Source: an uncultured Desulfovibrio sp. (lineage in GTDB: Bacteria > Desulfobacterota > Desulfovibrionia > Desulfovibrionales > Desulfovibrionaceae). From it: a stretch of 64,000 bases of DNA. The stretch is taken from the NCBI GenBank assembly GCA_913063155.1, contig CAJXYU010000001.1, forward strand, positions 930,001 to 994,000, given 5' to 3'. Of this stretch, positions 8,133-17,051 are shown piece after piece (the stretch's first letter is position 1; each line of letters opens with the position of its first letter). The translations under genes were made by a program, and so were the position numbers. Below the pieces are notes generated by a model. It was not told where the DNA came from. It saw only the letters and a program-made list of their open reading frames with translations, and made no database searches.

Positions 8133-8654
8133 TCAGGATATTCCGCCTGTCTTTTTGATGAGTTCATGAAGGTAGGTTTTGGCCTCCGGTGTGCCTTCCA
8201 CAGGAGCCCAGTCCGCAAAGTCCTTGTCCGAGGTCTTGTCGTAAGGCCCGTTTTTGACCTCAAAGATAACCGAATCGGGCTTCAGCACTATGAGTGCGTG
8301 CCATACTGCGGGCTCGATATCCACACCGAAAATTTCGCTGTCAGCCTGCATATCGATCCATCTGGCCACCTTGCCCGTATCATTGAATTCCACGAATCGT
8401 ACCTTGCCCCTGAGCACAATGAAGGCCTCGGACTTGGGAGGATAAAGATGGCGGTGGGGCCGAAGATAAGTGTCCGGCTGCATGGCGTTGAGCATGCGCT
8501 GCAGGGAAGCGCCGTCCTCCTTGTGCAGACGTTGGATGAAGCGCCCCCGGGGTGTGGCGCGCGACAGTTCAACGGTCTGAGCCACCATGGAAGCGGTCAA
8601 CGTCACCACGTCGGTTTCGGGAGCTGTCATGCCCAGAGGAAACCTTTTGCTCAT
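8133..8654 (-). CDS. WbuC-family cupin metalloprotein
   Basis: 173 aa. The cupin core shows MQPDTYLRPHRHLYPPKSE near residue 60, AFIVLRGKVRFVEFND and VWHALIVLKPDSVIFEVKNGPYD, which match the WbuC family of O-antigen gene clusters. The histidines should bind a metal; the reaction is unknown, probably sugar-related. Its ATG overlaps the stop of the upstream maf-type gene by four bases, so the two are co-translated and probably serve the same glycan. Confidence 0.82.
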   Translation of the reverse strand: MSKRFPLGMTAPETDVVTLTASMVAQTVELSRATPRGRFIQRLHKEDGASLQRMLNAMQPDTYLRPHRHLYPPKSEAFIVLRGKVRFVEFNDTGKVARWIDMQADSEIFGVDIEPAVWHALIVLKPDSVIFEVKNGPYDKTSDKDFADWAPVEGTPEAKTYLHELIKKTGGIS

Positions 8655-10435
8655 CGTTTTATCAGCCCTTCCTGTTCCATGAGGATTTTTTCGAATTCAC
8701 GGGCCATGCGGATTACATGGTGAAAATAGTAGTGCAACCCTTTGGCCTGGGCATCATGGGAATTGGAGCCGAACACCATATCGTTGAATTTCACATTGCT
8801 GAACTCTTCGAAACGCTGCACCAGGTTGGTAATGTTGCCCTGGTCCAGCTGCTCGAGGATGGCCAGTCCCTTGAGCACGAAATCACTGTCGGTGTTTGTG
8901 TTGAGTTGCGTCAAAACCGTGGCGATGTTTCGCCATTTGTTTTTTTCCGCCTTGATGAACTGCAGGACTTTGGAACGGTCCGGCAATGGCGCGGATATGC
9001 TGAAGAGAGCTGAAAAGAGTCGGCGTATCTTTCGTTTTGGAAGCTGCGGGTTTTCATCGAAGGTGATGCCTTGGCCGAAAAGAATGCTGTCCGGGGAGGT
9101 ATTGATGCATTCAATGCCGGAAAGCCTGATCTCCTCACTCAGCCACAGGGCCGCATCCCGGAAGTTGAGGGTGGTGAAGACGGTTTCACCGGTTGGTGTG
9201 TTCACCGGGTAGAGTTGCGGGTGTCTATTGATGAGTTCTCGTTCTGTTGTCGGCGAATTTGGTTTGACGGTGCCTTTGGCGTAACTCAGGCTCCAGGGAT
9301 TGTTTGAGGAGAGTTGCGCCCCCACAAACACGCATTTTGTGCAGCCAAGGTGGCGGGCCAGGGAAAAGGCCGTGGATATGACGGAGCCATGGAGCCGGAG
9401 CATGGGGCGGGCCGGATAGACTTCGGGTATATAGGTTCCGAAGAGAAATTTTTGACGAAATCTGTCGCCCCCCAGGTCGGAAAGGGCGTGCCCCACAAGG
9501 ATGGTTTCAGGCGTTTTTTCAATGTGTTTAAATACTTGTCCAGAATCAATGGACGTGTCGTTGATGATCACGAAATGAGGCTTGATGCCGGCCTCAAGCA
9601 GAGGTTTGATCGCATTGTTGACGCAAATGACCACGGCGTGATCCTTGTTCTCGCGTATGAATTCGATCTTGGCGGCCAGTGCAGGTCCTGCGGCCACCAG
9701 AAGGGCTGTTTCACCGGAAAATGCGTTGTGCATGCCGGATATGTCGGGCCGGGTGACGTATTCGTGGATGTTTTCGTAGGAATGAAGCTGCTGGTCGTAG
9801 AAAAGCCCACGGGTGATGTTGCGGATGGGCAGGGAGCGCACAAAAGCCTGACCGAGGATCGGGTAGATGGATTGCCTGTAGTAAAGCATTTCCAGGTATT
9901 CCATGACCGAAGCGGCCCACTGGGCATATTCTTCCCCGATTCGGTTCGTCTGGAAAAAGGCCGGAAAACCGGATTGGAAGATTTCCTTGGGCAGCAGGTC
10001 CTGCAGGGAGGGATTGAAGCTATACGGGTCGCCGGTGAAGCAGAACAGGCCGTTCCTGCCGAGTTTGGCTGGGGGAATCATGTCCAATAACCGGCTCAAT
10101 GTTTGTTCGTCCGGTTCGAAAACGAGTATGATGCATTGCTTGTTGTCGATGAGCTCCATGAACTGGCCGGTGGCCTCGGCGCCCAGAAGCACGATGATCG
10201 GGGTATGAGACAATGCTTGCCGAGGCGTGGTTCCGGCAGGAAGATAGTCGTAGACCTTTTGGGAGCTGCCGAAAAAGGGCCGTTGGGCATTGGGGTTTTC
10301 GTAGGCCCAGACCGGGGAGTGGGCGGAAAAACGGTGCTCTTCTCGATTCTTGCGGGAGGCGGTCTGGGGTTCCAGGCTCTTTCCTCTGAACAGGACGCCG
10401 AGCTTTTCCAGGACAAAGAGTTTGCTGTCAGCCAT
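8651..10435 (-). CDS. Motility-associated glycosyltransferase, Maf/MptE-like (DUF115)
   Basis: 594 aa. The middle carries ALLVAAGPALAAKIEFIREN and VVICVNNAIKPLLEAGIKPHF, typical of the 6-hydroxymethylpterin-pyrophosphokinase MptE-like domain of Maf proteins. It continues with IPEVYPARPMLRLHGSVIS and FVGAQLSSNNPWSL. Maf proteins transfer nonulosonic-acid-type sugars to flagellin in the cytoplasm in several polar-flagellated bacteria. The gene overlaps the WbuC-like cupin gene and lies 5 kb from a large glycan region that includes a CMP-sugar transferase, so its donor may be made there (inference). Confidence 0.85.
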   Translation of the reverse strand: MADSKLFVLEKLGVLFRGKSLEPQTASRKNREEHRFSAHSPVWAYENPNAQRPFFGSSQKVYDYLPAGTTPRQALSHTPIIVLLGAEATGQFMELIDNKQCIILVFEPDEQTLSRLLDMIPPAKLGRNGLFCFTGDPYSFNPSLQDLLPKEIFQSGFPAFFQTNRIGEEYAQWAASVMEYLEMLYYRQSIYPILGQAFVRSLPIRNITRGLFYDQQLHSYENIHEYVTRPDISGMHNAFSGETALLVAAGPALAAKIEFIRENKDHAVVICVNNAIKPLLEAGIKPHFVIINDTSIDSGQVFKHIEKTPETILVGHALSDLGGDRFRQKFLFGTYIPEVYPARPMLRLHGSVISTAFSLARHLGCTKCVFVGAQLSSNNPWSLSYAKGTVKPNSPTTERELINRHPQLYPVNTPTGETVFTTLNFRDAALWLSEEIRLSGIECINTSPDSILFGQGITFDENPQLPKRKIRRLFSALFSISAPLPDRSKVLQFIKAEKNKWRNIATVLTQLNTNTDSDFVLKGLAILEQLDQGNITNLVQRFEEFSNVKFNDMVFGSNSHDAQAKGLHYYFHHVIRMAREFEKILMEQEGLIKR

Positions 10436-10472
10436 GATACCGAGTGAAGAAGCGGAGTTTGGGAAGAAATTT

Positions 10473-10516
10473 CACCATATTCGAATGGTGGCTGCTTGAT
10501 AAGCTTTTGTCAAGCA
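10473..10516 (-). terminator. Two weak hairpins after nadE
   Basis: On the minus strand, after the nadE stop, TGCTTGA/TCAAGCA (10493-10516) is followed by CACCAT/ATGGTG (10473-10490) and an AT-rich stretch. They could end the nadE transcript, but pairing is modest. Confidence 0.3.
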
Positions 10517-10526
10517 TGACCGTCTC

Positions 10527-12185
10527 TTACAATTCCCGTTTGCAGGCCAGTGGCATGCGCCAGCCGGTGCCGAAGGAACGCGGTTTGAGTTTGATGCCCG
10601 GCGCTGCCTGCCTGCGCTTGAATTCCGCAAAGGTCACCAGTTTGAGCACCTTGCGGACGACTTCGGTTTCATACCCCATGGCTATCAGTTCGGCCTCGTT
10701 TTTGTGGTGCTCGATGTGCTCTTCCAGGATGGCGTCCAGTATTTCATAGGGCGGAAGCGAATCCTGGTCCTTTTGGTCCGGTCGCAATTCCGCGGACGGC
10801 GGTTTGGTGATGATGTTTTCCGGGATGATTCCGCCGAAGGTATTGTTGGCCCAGAGGCACAGGGAAAAGACAAGCACCTTGGGCACGTCGGAGATGACCG
10901 CAAATCCTCCGGACATGTCGCCGTAAATGGTGCAATAACCCACGGCCAGTTCGCTCTTGTTGCCGGTTGTCAGCAGCAGGGCTCGATATTTGTTGGAAAG
11001 GGCCATGAGCAGGTTGCCACGGATGCGGGACTGGATATTCTCTTCGGTGGTGTCCGGTTCATAGCCCTCAAAAGCTTCAGCCAGAGTTTCGGAAAAGGAG
11101 TCCATGATGTGTTCTATGGGCAGTGTCATGGTCTTGATGCCCAGTTTTTTGGCCAGGTCCAGGGAATCGTCGATGCTGCCCTGGCTGGAGTATGGCGAAG
11201 GCATGAGCACGGCGAGCACGTTTTCCGGTCCCAAGGCCTTGGCTGCAATGGCTGCGGTAAGAGCCGAGTCTATGCCGCCGGACAGGCCCAACAGCACTTT
11301 TTTGAAACCGCTCTTGGATACGTAGTCGCGGACGCCCAAGACCAGCGCGTTCCAGGTCTCGGCCTCCTCGCTTAGGTCGTCCTTGGCAATGGAATTGGTC
11401 TTTGGATTATTCAGGTCAACTATCTGCACGCTTTCCACGAAGCCGGGCGACCGGTGAAATACCTTGCCTTGCCCGTCGAATGCACATGAGCGTCCGTCAA
11501 AGACCAGGTCGTCGTTGCCGCCCACTTGGTTCACATAAACCAGAGGAGTGGTGTATTTCGCGGCGACGGCTCCGAGCATGCGCTGCCGTAGATCCTGTTT
11601 TCCTAGGGAAAAGGGGGAAGCCGAGATGTTGAGAATGGCATCCGGTCCCTGTGCGGTCGCCTCTTCCAGCGGGTCGCGGTCGTAAGTTCTGGTTTCCCAG
11701 AAATCCTTGTCGTTCCATGCGTCCTCGCAGATGGTCACCGCGAATTTTCTGTCTTTGAATATCAAAATATTATTGGCTTCAGCGTTGTCGGAGGCCGGTT
11801 CGAAATAACGCGCCTCGTCAAAGACGTCGTAGGTGGGTAACAGAGTCTTTTTGAAGCTTTGGCGCACAGCACCATCTTTTAGCCAGAGAGCGCAGTTGTA
11901 GACCGGCTTGCCCGTGCCGGAGCGGTTGGTCTCCACCGAGCCCAGCAGTACCGGGATAGAGTCTTTGAGTTCTGTCGCCAGTTGTGCGGCACTGTTTTCC
12001 ACTTTGTGGATAAATCCGCCGTAGAGCAACATGTCCCGGGGCGGGTATCCGGTGAGGGCCAGTTCCGGAGTTATGCAGAAATCCACTCCCATAGCCTCCG
12101 CTTTGCGGACGGCTTCGAGAATTCGTTTTGAATTGCCTTGTATGTCCCCGACAACGGGGTTGAGTTGCAGGATGCCGATTTTCAT
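10527..12185 (-). CDS. nadE: Glutamine-dependent NAD+ synthetase
   Basis: 552 aa. The N-terminal nitrilase-type glutaminase domain has the catalytic Glu in CITPELALTGYPPRD, Lys in FKKTLLPTYDVFDE and Cys in AVTICEDAWND. The C-terminal synthetase domain has the ATP-pyrophosphatase loop LLGLSGGIDSALTAAIA and KSELAVGYCTIYGDMSGGF. The enzyme amidates nicotinic acid adenine dinucleotide to NAD+ in the cytoplasm, using ammonia from glutamine. MKIGILQLNPVVGD at 12185 is the normal family start; an in-frame ATG at 12233 would add 16 residues. Neither has a clear ribosome site. Confidence 0.9.
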   Translation of the reverse strand: MKIGILQLNPVVGDIQGNSKRILEAVRKAEAMGVDFCITPELALTGYPPRDMLLYGGFIHKVENSAAQLATELKDSIPVLLGSVETNRSGTGKPVYNCALWLKDGAVRQSFKKTLLPTYDVFDEARYFEPASDNAEANNILIFKDRKFAVTICEDAWNDKDFWETRTYDRDPLEEATAQGPDAILNISASPFSLGKQDLRQRMLGAVAAKYTTPLVYVNQVGGNDDLVFDGRSCAFDGQGKVFHRSPGFVESVQIVDLNNPKTNSIAKDDLSEEAETWNALVLGVRDYVSKSGFKKVLLGLSGGIDSALTAAIAAKALGPENVLAVLMPSPYSSQGSIDDSLDLAKKLGIKTMTLPIEHIMDSFSETLAEAFEGYEPDTTEENIQSRIRGNLLMALSNKYRALLLTTGNKSELAVGYCTIYGDMSGGFAVISDVPKVLVFSLCLWANNTFGGIIPENIITKPPSAELRPDQKDQDSLPPYEILDAILEEHIEHHKNEAELIAMGYETEVVRKVLKLVTFAEFKRRQAAPGIKLKPRSFGTGWRMPLACKREL

Positions 12186-12296
12186 GGGCATGTGATACGC
12201 GAAAGCCGTTAGGGGGGCAACATTAGTGGCCATTTAATGGTGTAAAATTCGCTGCGGTCCGATATGTGCTTAACAAGGGTGTTCTGTGTTCATTAA
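12186..12296. promoter_or_regulatory. nadE upstream region next to the insertion sequence
   Basis: This stretch lies between the nadE start and the left inverted repeat of the insertion sequence. It should hold the nadE promoter, but I see no convincing -35/-10 pair. If the native promoter lay further upstream, the insertion may have displaced it. Confidence 0.25.
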
Positions 12297-12317
12297 GAGA
12301 AGTAATGGGATGGACCC
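12297..12317 (+). repeat. Inverted repeat of the insertion sequence, end downstream of the transposase
   Basis: Exact reverse complement of 13660-13680. After it come ATATAT and a second GGACCC before GCCCC. Removing 12 bases restores a 26-bp match with the other end. Confidence 0.85.
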
Positions 12318-12554
12318 ATATATGGACCCGCCCCAATGGCAAGAGATTTTTTCAGACAAACAAGGATCAGATGCAGTCATATATCCGGCCTGTTTATGAG
12401 CAGTTTATCGCTCTGGCCTTGATGGGAATCCGCGCTTCCAATCCTCATCACTTCTTCGGTTTGTTTAACCAGTGGGTCCAGCAGGTTTTTCGGAAGCCGG
12501 TCTGATCTGTTTGCCCTCAGTCATCTCTTGTGCATCCCGTAGGTTGATTTGTCG
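12318..12554 (-). ncRNA. Candidate bridge-RNA region of the IS1111-type element
   Basis: This 237-base stretch has no credible gene. It lies downstream of the transposase stop (12555) and inside the inverted repeat. In IS1111-group elements the non-coding end downstream of the recombinase gene has been reported to encode the bridge RNA that pairs with target and donor DNA. The location fits; I could not fold the sequence or identify the loops, so this is placement by analogy. Confidence 0.4.
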
Positions 12555-13561
12555 TCAGCTATGTGGCTGGGCAGCTATGTCTTTCGCCAGCACGGCCCAG
12601 ACAATGCGAGCAGTTTTATTCGCTTGTGCCACCGTTGCTTTCATAGTCCCCCGCCTTTCTTCAATTTCAGCAAGCCATTTACTGCGGTTGTCGTCTTTGT
12701 TTCGACATCGATAGACGACACTTCGTGCTCCATGAACAAGAAGTTTTCTGAGATAGCAATTGCCTCGCTTGCTAATGCCCATCAATCTGTCTTTCCCGCC
12801 AGAAGAATGCTGACGTGGTGTAAGGCCGAGCCACGCAGCAAGCCGCCTTCCGTTTTTGAAGGCCCGAGCATCACCAATAGCGGAAATCAGAGCCGTCGCA
12901 GTCAGTATCCCGATGCCAGGGATAGATTGTAATTTTCGACATTCGGTGGATTGTTTGGCTAGAGCTTCAAGTTGCTTTTCATATTTGTTGATCTTGCCAT
13001 CCAAATCGACAAGTTCATTGTAGAGGTCAGAGAAAAAATCTCGTTCAATCAGCGTTAGTCGGTTGGATACGTTTTCAAAAACAGTAGGCAGAGTAGAACG
13101 GATTTTGGATATCCCTTGGGGAACAGAAATTCCAGACTCCAACAAGAGCCCTCTGATCTGATTGCAAAGGCTTGTCCTATTCCGGACCATCCGTTCTCGG
13201 ATACGATGCAAAGCTTGGAGGTTCAGCTGCTCCTCACTTTTGGTTGGAACAAAGCGCATGTTGGGCCTGGAAACCGCTTCAGCATCGTTCGCATCATTTT
13301 TGTTTGTTTTGACGTAAGGCTTCACATACTGCGGTGGCATTTGACGAACTTCATGACCTAGCTGTTCAAGCTCCCTGCCCAATAATGAGAACCACAGCAA
13401 GCCTCGATGCCGATCAAGCAAGGTGCCACATTTGCAAGGAATGGCAAAACATTACGGCGAGTAAGTCGCTTTTTCAAAACAACTTTGCCCTTGGCATTTA
13501 CTCCGTGGAGTTGGAAAACGTTTTTTGCCAGATCAATGCCGATGGTGGTAATATCTTTCAT
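12555..13561 (-). pseudogene. IS110-family (IS1111 group) transposase, frameshifted
   Basis: Two overlapping frames together make one transposase. The first (13561 down to about 13380) reads MKDITTIGIDLAKNVFQLHG to IEACCGSHYWA, the DEDD-type N-terminal domain. The second, open from 13421 and ending at 12555, continues RELEQLGHEVRQM to the C-terminal transposase_20 domain (LQSIPGIGILTATALISAIG, LAAWLGLTPRQHSSGGK). A one-base loss within 13371-13381 (TGGGCAGGGAG on the coding strand) breaks the frame. In addition, DANDAEAVSRPNMRF lacks the four residues usually present as DANDAEAICEAVSRP, a 12-base loss between GAAGCG repeats near 13275. Both lesions argue for an inactive copy. Confidence 0.85.
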
Positions 13562-13814
13562 TGGACCCGTTCCTTACGTTTGAGCTTGTGCTTTATGTAC
13601 AAGCTTGGTGGCAGCTTAGGCTGACCCCGATGAAAAGCCAAAGGGCTTATCAAAGGGGCGGGTCCATCCCATTACTTCTCACCTCATCGGGTTTTCCTCT
13701 TAAATCAGACCTTGGTCAAAAACGCACATGGCCCTCAAGTTCTTTCCCTTTTGTCCGATTAATCATACAGTCAGTGAATAAACCAACTGAGGAAAGCACA
13801 GGAGTTCAATATAA
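13562..13814. other. Insertion-sequence upstream end and start region of the glycan locus
   Basis: 13562-13659 is the non-coding stretch upstream of the transposase, and 13660-13680 is its inverted repeat. From 13681 to 13814 the sequence is AT-rich and ends in AGGAG before the first glycosyltransferase. No clear promoter was recognised. This is where a promoter for the long plus-strand glycan operon would be expected. Confidence 0.4.
13660..13680 (-). repeat. Inverted repeat of the insertion sequence, end upstream of the transposase
   Basis: Exact complement of 12297-12317; the match extends inward as GGGGC once the 12-base insert at the other end is ignored. Confidence 0.85.
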
Positions 13815-15725
13815 ATGCGCGAACAATTTCCTAAAATAGCACACATAGGCTGGCTGGCATCATGCCATCTCCGCAGACGTGTCCGGGAACTTGCCCAGCG
13901 AGGCTGTGCAGATGTGTTATACACGGATCAAATCCCGGATTATATTGACCCGAATTCTGAAAATTACTCCATCTCGGTATTACCGCAAAAGCTTCGCAAA
14001 TCCCCTATGGACTTACTGGAGTGGCTCAATCAAGACCTTTCCCGTCGACAAATTGACATAGTGCATTCGCATTCTACCCATTTCCCGGCGAGCCTTGGTT
14101 TTTTCTGTTCCAACGTAATACGTATTAACTCCATCTGGGATTTCGTTTACAGCAAAGACCCACTTTCGCCCATACACCATCGCGCGGTTCTGGAAAGCTT
14201 GAAGCAGGGCAGGCTGGCTGAAGCGGTTTCGTTTTCCTCCCCGGTTATAAGAGCCCAATGGTTGGATGAGGGGTATCCCCAAGAAAAAGCTTTTATGCAC
14301 TCCTGGGGAGTAGACTTCAGAAAATTCAACAACAGAGGGCAGGAACTCGTCGCCTCCTTGCGCCAATCTCTTGGAATCAAGGAGGAAGAGCATGTCATAC
14401 TCAGCTCTCGAACAACCAGCTTGCCAGCAAACCTTGATATCCTCATCAAGGCCGTCACTCAACTTCAAGAACGTTTTCCCGTCAGACTAGTAATAATCGG
14501 AGGTTCCGTTACTCGCGAATTTCGGTATATCGAAGATCTTCTTCAAAACGATTCAATCCGTAAATCAATCATTTTTCCCGGTTCCATAACTGACGATTCG
14601 ACACTTAGCACATATTATAAAATGTCTTCAGTCGTTGTCTCTTTACATAGTAATGACCACAATCCGGCAACAATCCTGGAAAGCCTTGCCCTTAAAAAGC
14701 CCGTGGTTGCTTGTGACAGCCCAACCGTAGCCTACTGGGTGCGTGACAATATTACAGGATTTGTCGTTCCTGAGCGTGACACAGAAGCGACAGCTCAGGC
14801 ATTGGCAAAGGCATTGACTATGAGTGAAAAACAAAAGGCAACAATGGGAAAACAAGGAAGGCAACTTATATTGGATGAGGCTGACTTTTTAAAAACAATC
14901 AAAAAAGTCTGTAATAATTACAAAAATATTTCCACCATCACCCCATCCATGGAGCCGGATGCTTATGCTCTTGGCCTGCTTATGGATATGAACTGTGCCA
15001 ATGAACAGGCCTTGACTTTTTATCGCCAAGCAAAAGCTGAAGGCGACTCTTATGCGCCTTTCCTTAACGATTTGATTTGCGAAAAAAAAGCGCTTTCAGC
15101 TAAATCGTTCAACAAAAATTATTTTTGCACCAAACGCTCCCAAGGTGCTCTTATTACCACAGCACACTTACCAGAAAGATTTTGGGATGAAATGGTAAAA
15201 AAACTTGACCCACCCAAAAGCCTTTTTCTTCACGACTACGTAGCCGCTTTAGGGCCTTTATTGCAAAAAAATCTATCAGGTTTCCTAAAGCTTTTATATT
15301 TGCTGGCCGCACGTTTCGAATACTCTCCTCGTATTTTATTTGCAGAGGCGGTCCAATGGTTTGGTGCTATTTTAGGAGACTGGAACTCATGCAGTAATCT
15401 TCTTATTAAGTTAAATGAAGATGGAGGTAGTTCACTCGCAATTCATGCTTTGGCTTGTGCACATATGCAATCTGAGAACCCCTCACTCCGCAAAAAATTA
15501 CTAAATAAAGCTTTACAATGGAGTGAAACTCCCATCTTCGATGTTGATCAAAATTTGGATAATACATTCCGGGAAAAAGTACACAATGAGGCAAAACTCA
15601 TGTTGGAAAAAAAACTGACAGGCCTCGCTACTTCAATTATAGAAGAGTCAAGAGTCTACACAACAACCGACAGAATGTCTGCCTTCGTGGCCCGAAGAAT
15701 TCTCCCCAAAGCATATGGCAAGTAA
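13815..15725 (+). CDS. Glycosyltransferase (GT-B fold) with long C-terminal helical region
   Basis: 636 aa. Residues about 1-380 form a GT4-like enzyme: IVHSHSTHFPASLGFF in the N-lobe, VILSSRTTSLPANLDIL, RLVIIGGSVTREF, and the donor-site segment VVVSLHSNDHNPATILESLALKKPVVA. The last 240 residues are helical without a clear match and may be repeat-like or bind a partner. It should add a sugar to a lipid or protein acceptor at the inner membrane. It is the first gene of the plus-strand glycan run, preceded by AGGAG; base composition is AT-rich compared with nadE. Confidence 0.72.
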   Translation: MREQFPKIAHIGWLASCHLRRRVRELAQRGCADVLYTDQIPDYIDPNSENYSISVLPQKLRKSPMDLLEWLNQDLSRRQIDIVHSHSTHFPASLGFFCSNVIRINSIWDFVYSKDPLSPIHHRAVLESLKQGRLAEAVSFSSPVIRAQWLDEGYPQEKAFMHSWGVDFRKFNNRGQELVASLRQSLGIKEEEHVILSSRTTSLPANLDILIKAVTQLQERFPVRLVIIGGSVTREFRYIEDLLQNDSIRKSIIFPGSITDDSTLSTYYKMSSVVVSLHSNDHNPATILESLALKKPVVACDSPTVAYWVRDNITGFVVPERDTEATAQALAKALTMSEKQKATMGKQGRQLILDEADFLKTIKKVCNNYKNISTITPSMEPDAYALGLLMDMNCANEQALTFYRQAKAEGDSYAPFLNDLICEKKALSAKSFNKNYFCTKRSQGALITTAHLPERFWDEMVKKLDPPKSLFLHDYVAALGPLLQKNLSGFLKLLYLLAARFEYSPRILFAEAVQWFGAILGDWNSCSNLLIKLNEDGGSSLAIHALACAHMQSENPSLRKKLLNKALQWSETPIFDVDQNLDNTFREKVHNEAKLMLEKKLTGLATSIIEESRVYTTTDRMSAFVARRILPKAYGK

Positions 15726-15770
15726 ATAAAAATCTTTCTTATAATAACTATAAAATGTTTGAGAAAAAAA

Positions 15771-16922
15771 ATGCAAATTCCTTTGACCCGCCCCCTAAAA
15801 ACCAATTTTGAAGCGGAACTACTAGATCAGGTTCTGTCTTCCGGCTGGCTTACCCAAGGCCCCATGGTAAAACAATTTGAGCAGATGATCTCCGAAAGGA
15901 CTAAGGCTAAGCACGTTCTTGCAACATCAAATGGGACTACAGCGCTCCATCTTGCGCTTCTTGCGGAAGGAGTTCGGCCGGGGGATGAAGTCATCGTGCC
16001 GTCCTTCACATGGATAGCAACAGCTAATGCGGTTTGCATGACTGGAGCTATCCCCGTATTTGCTGATATAGATCCACACACATACAATATCACAGCAAAG
16101 TCGATTGAAGAAGTTATCACGAAACGAACCAAAGTGGTTATGCCAGTACACCAATTCGGGCTTCCCTGTGACCTTGATTCCATTACCGAGGTTTGCGACA
16201 GATATCATGTTACGCTCATCGAGGATGCCGCCTGTGCACTGGGAAGCCTTTACAAAGGCTTCCCAGTAGGCAGACTTGGCACCGCATGCTTCAGCTTTCA
16301 CCCAAGAAAAATAATTTCCACAGGAGAGGGAGGCGCAGTTACGACGCCCAACCCAGAGGCTTTTAAGCGAATGGCACGCTATCGCGACCATGGTAGAAGC
16401 ATAAACCAAAGCCAACCTGGTATTGTATTCAAGCAAGAGTTTTTTCCGGAAGTGGGCTACAACTACCGTTTGTCAGACCTCAACGGAGCGGTGGGTGTTT
16501 CCCAAATGAAATTTTTGGATTTTATCCTCGAACGCCGCAGCCACTTGGCCTCCATTTACAATGATGAACTTAGTCAGCAGCCAGGAATTATTCCTCCCCA
16601 TGTTCCTAAGAATATGCAGCCAAACTGGCAAAGCTATGTTGTGCACATAGAAGGAGGCGCCACAAGACGCGACGTACTCGCCCAGCAACTTCTCAAAGCC
16701 GGTATTTCTTGCCGCACAGGCAGCATGATGTGTCATGCCCAACCTTGTTACAGCTCATCCCCCAGAGGCAAACTCCATGGCACCCAGCAAGCTTATGAAA
16801 ATACCCTTACCTTACCACTTTACCCTCAAATGACAGAAGAAGAACAAATTTTTGTAATCGATACAATTCAAAAAACGCTCAATAAAATTTTCACGTCCAA
16901 TTCAATTGGCACTAACATCTGA
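15771..16922 (+). CDS. DegT/DnrJ/EryC1/StrS family sugar aminotransferase
   Basis: 383 aa, fold-type I PLP enzyme. ATSNGTTALHLALLAEG near residue 50, GDEVIVPSFTWIATANAV, LIEDAACALGS and the PLP lysine in FHPRKIISTGEGGAV are all present. Such enzymes put an amino group on a keto sugar bound to a nucleotide, as in 4-amino sugars of surface glycans. ATG 15771 is taken; the upstream TTG at 15759 is also in frame. There is no strong ribosome site. Which carbon is aminated cannot be told; the FlaA1/PseB-type dehydratase at 34247 could supply the keto sugar. Confidence 0.85.
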   Translation: MQIPLTRPLKTNFEAELLDQVLSSGWLTQGPMVKQFEQMISERTKAKHVLATSNGTTALHLALLAEGVRPGDEVIVPSFTWIATANAVCMTGAIPVFADIDPHTYNITAKSIEEVITKRTKVVMPVHQFGLPCDLDSITEVCDRYHVTLIEDAACALGSLYKGFPVGRLGTACFSFHPRKIISTGEGGAVTTPNPEAFKRMARYRDHGRSINQSQPGIVFKQEFFPEVGYNYRLSDLNGAVGVSQMKFLDFILERRSHLASIYNDELSQQPGIIPPHVPKNMQPNWQSYVVHIEGGATRRDVLAQQLLKAGISCRTGSMMCHAQPCYSSSPRGKLHGTQQAYENTLTLPLYPQMTEEEQIFVIDTIQKTLNKIFTSNSIGTNI

Positions 16923-17051
16923 AAAGAATCATCAAGAAAATGGAATAATACTTGCTAAACAATAAGGCAGCTGCAAATCAAAAAATAACCGGCAGTAGGC
17001 AAACCCATAAAACCAACAAACAATGGAAAGAGGAAGCAACGGAGAAAACAA

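Larger units (their letters stand above)
12297..13680 (-). mobile_element. IS1111-type insertion sequence (IS110 family), complete ends but dead transposase
   Basis: The element is bounded by a 21-bp perfect inverted repeat, GAGAAGTAATGGGATGGACC plus C at 12297-12317 and its complement at 13660-13680, giving 1384 bp. The transposase runs on the minus strand. Inverted repeats near the ends and this transposase type define the IS1111 group of IS110. Compared with the right end, the left end has 12 extra bases (GGACCCATATAT) inside the otherwise 26-bp match. No flanking target duplication is evident, as expected for IS110-type recombination. It sits exactly between nadE and the AT-rich glycan region. 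Confidence 0.85.

Noticed and set aside
12280..13700. Target-site duplication around the insertion sequence
   Set aside because: Flanks CATTAA and ACCTCATC do not repeat, as expected for IS110-type elements.
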